Assembly: GCF_030915385.1 (NCBI RefSeq)
Contig: NZ_CP133268.1
Span: forward strand, 248,001 to 312,000
Direction of reading: 5' to 3'
Length of the DNA stretch: 64,000 nucleotides
From: Neobacillus sp. PS3-12
GTDB lineage: Bacteria > Bacillota > Bacilli > Bacillales > Cytobacillaceae
Part shown: piece by piece, positions 57,605 to 64,000 of the stretch
Layout: each line of letters opens with the position of its first letter
Position numbering within the stretch: position 1 is the first letter of the stretch
Program-made: the position numbers and the translations under genes
The notes under the pieces: model-generated
What the model was told of the DNA's origin: nothing
The model's input: only the letters and a program-made list of their open reading frames with translations
Database searches by the model: none

Positions 57605-58021
57605 CTAGTGTCGTTCAATTACAGTTGAACGTGAAATTAATACCTTTTCACCCTTTTCGTTAAAATATTCTCTTTTAACTACAAAGAAATCCATGGAGGC
57701 TTTAGTGAACGCATTTTCTAATACACTTTGTACTGTTATCAAATCACCGGGTTTTATTTCTATTAGATATTCATATTCTTGCTCTCCATGGAGTACCTTT
57801 TTCTTGTTTAAACTCAGTAGTTCCATGGTGGATTTTCCCCCATCCCAAAAATCAATGACAGTGGGGAAAGTCGGTAATATTTTTTTCCCATTTAAATATT
57901 CATCTTTCAAATCCCCAATTGCCAGTGCTAACTCCCTTATTTTTCCTGATTCAACTTTAAACATATAGTTTTCCAGAGTTATCCCGATTTTTTCTTGTAA
58001 TGTATTAATCAAATTCTCCAC
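57605..58021 (-). CDS. MaoC-like N-terminal partner (FAS1-like dehydratase domain)
   Basis: The 138-residue hot-dog protein carries the non-catalytic half: FKVESGKIRELALAIGD, LPTFPTVIDFWDGG, LHGEQEYEYLIEIKPGDLIT. These are typical of the FAS1-like/MaoC-N family. GGAGTGG ribosome site. It ends just before its catalytic partner, so it is likely translated together with it. Confidence 0.85.
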   Translation of the reverse strand: MENLINTLQEKIGITLENYMFKVESGKIRELALAIGDLKDEYLNGKKILPTFPTVIDFWDGGKSTMELLSLNKKKVLHGEQEYEYLIEIKPGDLITVQSVLENAFTKASMDFFVVKREYFNEKGEKVLISRSTVIERH

Positions 58022-58111
58022 TCCTTTTAATACTTTTTTAATAAATTAATTTTTTCTACAATTTGAAATGAAAGATACACATTGCAATTGGTGTCCCACC
58101 GAGAGTATGGG

Positions 58112-58333
58112 TCAAGCTAATTTTTGTAAGATAAACATTCCGTTTTTTTGGTGGAGACGATATCGGGATTTAATTACTTCCTCCGGCTTTTTATTAGATT
58201 TTGGATTAAGGATTTCTAAACACTCATTACACGTATTGACATAACATTCATGTTGTTCTTTAAATTCCATTCCGCACTTGGAACATTTGTTATCAGGTAA
58301 ATTCATATAGAACTCTGTCATTGTAATGAGCAT
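58112..58333 (-). CDS. YhfH-like small zinc-ribbon protein
   Basis: The 73-residue product has MTEFYMNLPDNKCSKCGMEF and YVNTCNECLEIL: two CxxC pairs in the spacing of the YhfH family, then a basic C-terminal extension. GGGAGG ribosome site. It is the first intact gene behind the decayed acyl-CoA genes and the second sigma-54 promoter. Function unknown. Confidence 0.65.
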   Translation of the reverse strand: MLITMTEFYMNLPDNKCSKCGMEFKEQHECYVNTCNECLEILNPKSNKKPEEVIKSRYRLHQKNGMFILQKLA

Positions 58334-58395
58334 ATTTGTTACCTCCCATTTTTCCGAACAAATTAAAACATAAATTCTCTCTTCCTATTAAAATA

Positions 58396-59003
58396 TTAGG
58401 TATTTACAGTTGGCGTAGTTTTTAAATATTCTTTATGAAGCTGTGCAGAAATAATATTTTTCTAAATTTCTGATGTTCCTTCATAAATTTTCGTTATTCT
58501 GGCATCAGGATAATACCTTTCGATCGTACTCTCTCATATTACCAATCCCCCCGTGAATTTGGACGGCTTTGTCTGCAAACATGATTGAAAACCTCTGATC
58601 CAAGCAGTTTAGCCATGGATGCTTCTTTAATCACGTTCATTCCTTGATCCACCATCCAGGCGCTACACGGTACGTAACCGAACGCAATGTTTCGACATCT
58701 ACTGCTATCTTTGCTAAATAGTGCCGAATAATTTGTTGTTCAAAGATTGGTTTTCCGAACTGTTCACGCTCATGAGCATATTTGATAGATTACTCTAATA
58801 ATTTTTGGGGAGATCCCAAGTTACGGGCTGCTAGTAGCTAGTCCTGCACGGCCGTTAGCGAGAATTTTTAATGCGTTAACATAACCTAAACCTTCTGATC
58901 CGAGTACATTTTCTATTGGAACTTCACAATTTTCAAAAAAGATTTCACAGGTATGGGAACCGCGTAGACCCATTTTTTCTTCCTTTTTTCCAACTACAAA
59001 TCC
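58396..59003 (-). pseudogene. Acyl-CoA dehydrogenase, decayed
   Basis: Pieces in several frames: KGFVVGKKEEKMGLRGSHTC, then EIFFENCEVPIENVLGSEGL (middle), and near the end DARITKIYEGTSEI, a stop TAG replacing Gln, then KNIISAQLHKEYL. At least four frame breaks and the nonsense codon show real decay, unlike the single-shift genes nearby. The N-terminal third is missing, replaced by a CoA-transferase fragment. Confidence 0.8.
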
Positions 59004-59004
59004 C

Positions 59005-59285
59005 TTAAAATCCTTTCAACGATAAAACGCTATCGGCAATCTTTCCAAGCTCCACTTGAATCGTGGCTTTATCAGGAATAAGCTCTGCTACGAAGCTGCC
59101 TATTTTCATTTCCAGTTCTGAGGGTGATTCACTTGGAATTGTGAGTAATGGGCGATTCGATACCACAAAATGATCAATCTCAGAAACATGTACCAGAGTG
59201 TCTCCATATGTGTACGGAAGCTCATTATTAACCTGTGCTATAATTGCTTTTGCGTTTTTAATAAGAGATTTCACGACATCAACTG
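59005..59285 (-). pseudogene. Acetyl-CoA hydrolase/CoA-transferase, internal fragment
   Basis: The frame reads SVDVVKSLIKNAKAIIAQVN, then ELPYTYGDTLVHVSEIDHFV and KATIQVELGKIADSVL. This is the central part of the acetyl-CoA hydrolase / 4-hydroxybutyrate CoA-transferase family (IAQVN...P.T.GD...HVSEID signature). Both ends are missing; it is fused to thiolase DNA upstream and acyl-CoA dehydrogenase DNA downstream. Confidence 0.75.
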
Positions 59286-59665
59286 ACAACCCCAAGTTGC
59301 AATACCCTTCATTAGCAAAACTACTCCTGCGCCATCATTACGTCCACTGGAATTCCCAGCCGTAACGGTACCGTTTTCTTTAAACACTGGTTTTAGCTTA
59401 GATAACGCTTCCATATTTGTTTCCCTCGGGTGCTCGTCTACTTTGAATTCCACAACACCTTTTTTTATCTTTATTTCAATAGGTACAATTTGCTCTTCAA
59501 ACAACACGGAAGTAATGGCGCGTTTGGCATTTCTTGGTTCCGTAAAGCAAATTCATCCTGTTCTGTCTGTGCAATCGAATATTTTTCAGCCAAATTTTCA
59601 GCTGTAATCCCCATTACTAAATTCCCATAACCTTTGTGCCCATTTGCAGTGAATAAGTTCTTCCT
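59286..59665 (-). pseudogene. Thiolase, internal fragment
   Basis: Two frames read GHKGYGNLVMGITAENLAEK, YSIAQTEQDEFALRNQE and, after a one-base shift, AITSVLFEEQIVPIEIKIKK and ENGTVTAGNSSGRNDGAGVV. This is the middle of a thiolase; the nucleophile Cys (N-terminal) and the His/Cys loop (C-terminal) are both lost. First gene behind a sigma-54 promoter. Confidence 0.8.
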
Positions 59666-59738
59666 GCTTTAGTTGGAATGAACCAACTTTATGCTTACGG
59701 TCTTGATTCCCCCTTTTTTCGTTTCGATACTTTAATTT

Positions 59739-59756
59739 ATGCATGAATTATGCCAA
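59739..59756 (-). promoter_or_regulatory. Second sigma-54-type promoter
   Basis: On the minus strand TTGGCAT-AATTC-ATGCAT fits TGGCAY-N5-TTGCW with one mismatch in the -12 element. It drives the 59.7-to-54.9 kb operon (decayed thiolase, then YhfH-like, MaoC pair and fadF). Confidence 0.6.
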
Positions 59757-60021
59757 TACTAAGAAAAAATTGAGGATGCGAAATAAACTACGGCGGAATA
59801 ACCGGCATATTAAGGAAATGAACACCTAATTTGGTATAATTACTTGGATGGAAGTTTCCGAAGGAAAGTTAGGAGTTCCGTTAGCATTCTCGGGAATATG
59901 CGAGGAGAAATTGAAATAATCCACTTCTATTCATTTGCTAATTATTCCTCCGTAGAAAAAAAGGGAAAAAGGTGGAACAAACACCTTTTTCCCTTCAATG
60001 ATAAGTATTTGATTTTTATGC

Positions 60022-60075
60022 ATGTCACAAATGTCACAAATGTCACAAATATTAACAACGTGTTACACATGTGAA
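60022..60075. promoter_or_regulatory. Upstream activator site cluster near regulator
   Basis: Three tandem copies of ATGTCACAA (60022-60048) are followed by TGTTACACATGTGAA (60061-60075), identical to 52477-52491. It lies 266-320 bp upstream of the 59.7-kb sigma-54 promoter and just past the regulator gene. Confidence 0.7.
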
Positions 60076-60120
60076 TATTGTTACGACAAGAATGGAAATA
60101 AAAATTATCTGTTCTTTCCG

Positions 60121-62084
60121 CTAATCTAATTGAAGCTCCTTTAGTTTCCGATATATGGTCATACGGGAAACATTGAGAAGTTTTGCGGTTTCCGCTACAC
60201 TTCCATTAGTGTTCTGTAACACTTCAATCAATATATCCCTGTTTAGATTCTTCCTTCTCACCCCTGTCCATTTACTAGTCACAATAACCTCGTTGACTGG
60301 GGGAGGTGAATTTATCTCCGATAACATTTCCTTAGGAAGGTGTTCTTTTCGAATAATTCCATCCTCTGAACGGAATAGAGCTTGATCGACGACATTTTTT
60401 AATTGTCTGATATTTCCAGGCCACGAGTAGGTATTAAATATCTTCCAAACCTCTTCCACAACATGTGGGCTTACCTCTTCTTCCCATTCGTCCTGAAAAA
60501 AGGAAGATACCAACAAAGGAATGTCTTCCTTTCGCTCTCTTAGCGGTGGAACCGACAAGGGAATCACATTCAAGCGATGGAAGAGGTCTTCTCGGAAATT
60601 TCCATTTTTAATCTCTTGTTTTAAATCCTTATGTGTAGCAGCGATGATCCTGACATCAATCGGGATTGACTCTGATCCCCCAACTCGAGTTATCACCCGC
60701 TCTTCTAGTACTCGAAGCAGGTAGACTTGAGCATCCATTGGAAGTTCTCCGATTTCATCAAGAAATATGGTTCCTTTATCAGCCAAAAGAAACTTTCCCT
60801 TTTTACCTTGTGATTTCGCCCCTGTGAACGCCCCACCTTCGTAACCGAACAATTCACTAGCCAGCAATTCCTTCGGAATAGCCCCGCAGTTAACACCAAC
60901 AAATACTCCCCGCTGCCTTGAACCATGGCAGTGAATAGACTGGGCCAAAACCTCCTTTCCGGTTCCTGTTTCTCCAGTGATTAAAACGGTTTTATCACTA
61001 AAAGAAGCCTTTTGGGCCAATTTTGTCAACCGTATCATATCAAGATTCTTGGTCAGAAGATGGTCAAACCGGTATCTCGTCCCATTTTCCTTTTGCCGAG
61101 CCGACACCCTATTGTGGCTACCCATCTTCTGAAAAATGGCCATCCCGCCAAATACTTGGGTCCCCATCTGATAGGGCTTAACGGACAAGCGCCATTCACT
61201 TCCATCTTTTTTCCTAAAAACCGAATGCAACCCTTTCTTAGACATATCCATTAAATCCCGATGATTAATGGAAGGGGCAATAAACTTAAATATGGATTGT
61301 CCAGTACTGATCTGTAGCAAATACTGGGCTGCTTCATTGTACCGTGTAATTTGCCCATCCATGTCAAACATAACAAAAGGGTCCTGAAAGCTATCCAGTA
61401 CAGATGCGAAGGAGAAGATATTTTGCTGCATCAAACGCGATCCAAGTGCTTGCTCGATTCTTTTTACCTGATTATCTACGAGAAAAATGTTATGTGCTTG
61501 GACTATCCTTTTTTCTGCGGTTATATTTAACACACCAATGATTTGGTTCGAAAAAGGATCACGGATAGGAGCGGCTGAACATATCCAAGGATGCCATCCT
61601 TGACAGTAGTGTTCTGCTGAAAAAACCTGAACAGGCCTTCCCTCTATAAGTGCGGTACCAATGGCATTAGTTCCAGCCACTTCTTCGCTCCAATCTGCCC
61701 CGGTTCAAAACGGAGGTTCTTGAGTTTTTTCCATGTATTATCGTTGGCTATCCCCTCATATATCACGCCTTTATGATCACTCAGTGTGACAGCCATGTAT
61801 TCAGAGAAATAATTGAAAATTTCTTCCATATAAGGTTTAACAATACTAAGAAGGTATTCATGTTGTTCCTTCTTTTCATCAAGAGAACAGTCTGAATAGA
61901 TAATCTGTGTCTCTTTCATCAAAGGGTTCAGTTGATTCCCCTTGCATCTTTCCCAAGAGGTAGATATGATGGTACGTTGATCTTCTGGTACGATACCCTC
62001 TGCAAGAAAGCGCTTCCAAATGGATTCAAGTTTTTTTTCTATACTAAAAATGTTATCAAACCTGCTAACCAATATTTTTGTCAT
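60121..62084 (-). pseudogene. Sigma-54-dependent activator (AcoR-like: GAF, PAS, AAA+, Fis HTH), single frameshift
   Basis: ATG 62084 follows a GGAGG site. The first frame holds the N-terminal sensor (ERCKGNQLNPLMKETQIIYS, GAF-like). It changes frame near 61690, where one added G restores FEPG-ADWSEEV-AGTNAIGTAL, typical of AcoR-type activators. Then come PAS (MFDMDGQITRYNEAAQYLL), AAA+ with Walker A GETGTGKE, the sigma-54 contact loop GAFTGA, Walker B TIFLDEIGELP, and a C-terminal Fis-type HTH (GSVAETAKLLNVSRMTIYRK). Corrected length is 654. It should activate the two sigma-54 promoters, sensing an aromatic ketone or an intermediate. Confidence 0.9.
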
Positions 62085-62268
62085 ACTGAACCTCCAAAAT
62101 GCTAAATGTAATTATTATATAATTATTAAATATATTTAGAATATTTAGATATATATATATTATTTCATATAAAAAGAGTTAAATCAACCATACTTTGAGC
62201 TGCGTCTTCTTTAGTATTTTTTACCTACTTTCAGAATTTAATTTTCATGGTAGACTGATACACAACGA

Positions 62269-62475
62269 CCAGGTACACCACAAATTGTCGCTCTCTTTAA
62301 GAGAAACACGCAGGATAGATTAATCTTTGTATGGTTGCTGCACCAGCCTCAATTTATTGCTAAAAAGTGGTGGCATAATTTGCTGCACAATCAAACTGCT
62401 CTGTTGATTCGATTATGGTTATATAGACATAAAGATGTTGTTATTACAGCAGTTCCTTATCATTTAAGGAAATAA
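62269..62475 (+). pseudogene. Amino-acid permease-like (APC) C-terminal fragment
   Basis: A plus frame with no start reads PGTPQIVALFKRNTQDRLIF, then AKKWWHNLLHNQTALLIRLW and DVVITAVPYHLRK, then stop. The HNQTAL...VPYHL ending is one I associate with a group of Bacillus APC-type permeases, but this is from memory. The gene body is missing. Confidence 0.4.
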
Positions 62476-62513
62476 CTCATAAAGGCATGGGATCTCTCAT
62501 GCCTTTATGAGTT
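62474..62513 (+). terminator. Strong hairpin after permease fragment
   Basis: A 16-bp perfect stem (AACTCATAAAGGCATG / CATGCCTTTATGAGTT) with an 8-nt loop starts at the stop codon. There is no T-run directly after, so termination is likely but not certain. Confidence 0.6.
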
Positions 62514-62825
62514 ATAAATTCAATCGTTTTTTTCGTTATCTTTACGATTTTCTGCAGTGAACAATAATTCATACTATCGATGCGTTATCAGTAAGAAATT
62601 CAAGAAAACACACATATTATAAAGAGATGGGATTGTGAAGGAATCTACTCAAGTTACGGGTGCGTTTGTTGAACAAGAATTAAAATGGGTAATACATATT
62701 AAAAATAAAAAACGTAAGTTTTTCAGTGCCCTCCTTGCTCTAGAGGGGCTTTTCTTATTTATTTTATTGTTTTGACACCAATCTAATTCCAAAACTCCTG
62801 TTATACTAATAAAACCCAATATAAT

Positions 62826-63707
62826 GGCATGCAATATATCAAGTTTCAAAAGAAGTTGATGCATTCGATCATATAGCACATTCAACCACCGGTCTACCCC
62901 CAGGATCATCCAATTGGCAATTGTTTGTCGAGACAAAGCGAGCCACATCCGATTAAATTGTTTTTCCTGGCGATATAAAGGCAGTCCTTCCACATATTTT
63001 TGAGTTTATGATATACGCCATAATAGAAGGTGACGATAGACTTCCTGAAATGACAGGCTTGGCGACAAGAGTAAACATAGCGAACATGTTTCACTACTTT
63101 CTATTCCACAGGAATAAATTTTAGTTCTTGGCGTACTTCCGTACTCATTTCATGTTATGCTCCACCGCAACACGAAAAATCCTATTCCTCAGAGGATAAA
63201 CGATATTCAATCGTTTCCACAGGCAGGTTTTCTAACATAATTTCACGATGACTAGGTTTTTTACGGCGTCGTTGATAAGAGATGGAGTCTAAAGTAAGTT
63301 CAGGCAGATCAAGATTTGCTTCTTTTTCAACTTCATTGAAAAGTTCTAGTTGATCTGGATGAGTTTTTTCGCTAGAGGATCCAAATCAAATTCTTCTTTT
63401 ACGAGAACAGCTAAGCAATCAATAGATTTTCGTAAATCTGTGCTACCTCGAGCGAGGTAGACACGATCCACGGCAGCTTCAATTAGCATAAGGATTTGAG
63501 CTTCCTTACAACATCAAGAAATAGTACTGGATCATATCCAGGCTTTACTTCAATGGTAACTTCTCCTACTTTCACAAGTAAGTTAGTATTTCCAACGACC
63601 TGATCATCAACATCAATAGATAGCCACTTTGAATCTTTTAAACTCCTGGAATCAGGAATTTCAGCGGAATTAAATTTCTTTAACCAGTAAAAATGGTCTA
63701 TTTTCAT
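62826..63707 (-). mobile_element. IS66 element, 5' part: tnpA, fused tnpB/tnpC, decayed
   Basis: From right to left on the minus strand: a tnpA-like end (63707-63483: LLVKVGEVTIEVKPGYDP, then VLFLDVVRKL); a tnpB start (near 63489: VDRVYLARGSTDLRKSIDCL) cut after about 47 codons; then tnpC pieces LFNEVEKEANLDLPEL, LTLDSISYQRRRKKPSHREI, HVRYVYSCRQ and [20 protein letters not shown], ending LDILHA at 62826. Several stops and shifts are present. It breaks exactly before the catalytic Asp of HADET, where the fragment at 32480 begins. Confidence 0.85.
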
Positions 63708-64000
63708 TGATATAAAGCTGTTTTCAAGGTTTTTATGCGAAAAATTGCGGAGGTTCCAGTATTAGAAAAATAATGTACAATGATTTATGTTCTTGCTGAT
63801 TGAGGTGCGATTTTATTGTCTAAACCTACTGTTAAAATTGTGCTATTTTTCAGTTTAAAGCTCTGTTAATTATTCATTATTTATTTACGTGTATGAAAAT
63901 TCATAGGTGGAGAATTTCCGTCTAATGTATATAGAGGAAGCTTAAGAAGTAGATATAAGCGGAGAATTCCGATTAACTGCTCTAAAATAAGACAAAATCC
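63708..64000. other. Right edge, no gene; short repeated motif
   Basis: AT-rich DNA. GGAGAATTTCCGTCTAA (63909-63925) and GGAGAATTCCGATTAA (63961-63976) are near copies in direct orientation. No gene is seen. Confidence 0.3.

Noticed and set aside
60022..60048. Three tandem 9-mers considered as a CRISPR-like or iteron repeat
   Set aside because: No spacers, only three copies, and no replication gene. The match to the other sigma-54 upstream region explains them better as activator sites.
62635..62775. 46-codon plus-strand frame with GTG start and hydrophobic end
   Set aside because: Weak ribosome site, no relative known to me, and the tail coincides with a hairpin and T-rich stretch. Too weak to call.

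Overview
The window reads as chromosomal DNA of a low-GC, endospore-forming Bacillaceae (Bacillus/Neobacillus-like). Evidence is AT-rich intergenic DNA, strong AGGAGG-type ribosome sites, and a Crh protein, a Cse60-like sporulation protein, a YhfH-like protein, a SipS-type signal peptidase, a FadF-type iron-sulfur reductase and a small cold-shock protein. It is mostly accessory catabolic DNA with many mobile-element scars.

Layout. (1) 0-10 kb: mixed small genes: a VOC fragment, an HD-GYP phosphodiesterase, two aldo/keto reductases divergent from an AraC regulator, a cold-shock protein, a decayed alcohol dehydrogenase, a secreted collagen-like protein. (2) 9.9-12.5 kb: a PAS-domain protein and a membrane D-lactate dehydrogenase, divergent, with an Fnr-type box between them. 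(3) 12.7-26.8 kb: a catabolic island on the minus strand: HpcH-type aldolase, alpha/beta hydrolase, LacI regulator, SDR, double cupin, two histidinol-dehydrogenase-like enzymes, double SnoaL protein, ABC importer (binding protein and two permeases, no ATPase) and an amidase. A 16-bp near-palindrome, TTGAATACGCATTCAA or a close variant, lies before three of these transcription units. (4) 27-31.5 kb: housekeeping and unknown genes. (5) 31.7-62.8 kb: a catabolic segment lying between two halves of an IS66 element. It holds a beta-oxidation operon (acyl-CoA dehydrogenase, etfB, etfA, two enoyl-CoA hydratases, thiolase, 3-hydroxyacyl-CoA dehydrogenase), a five-gene ketone carboxylase operon like acetophenone carboxylase followed by a CoA ligase, a thiolase and a beta-keto-acid cleavage enzyme, a transposon graveyard with a stray Crh gene, a MaoC/FadF operon, and a sigma-54 activator. 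(6) 62.8-63.7 kb: the other IS66 half.

How it works together (inference). A ketone is carboxylated by the five-subunit ATP-dependent enzyme to a beta-keto acid. That acid is either ligated to CoA and cleaved by thiolase, or cleaved directly with acetyl-CoA by the DUF849 enzyme. Acyl-CoA products enter beta-oxidation, and electrons leave through EtfAB and FadF. An exact sigma-54 promoter before the carboxylase, a second before the 59-kb operon, matching upstream repeats at both, and the sigma-54 activator at 60.1-62.1 kb form a coherent regulon.

Caution: about ten otherwise intact genes carry one to three single-base frameshifts, mostly in short homopolymers. This suggests uncorrected sequencing indels as much as real decay. 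Such genes are given full-span coordinates and flagged as pseudogene type.
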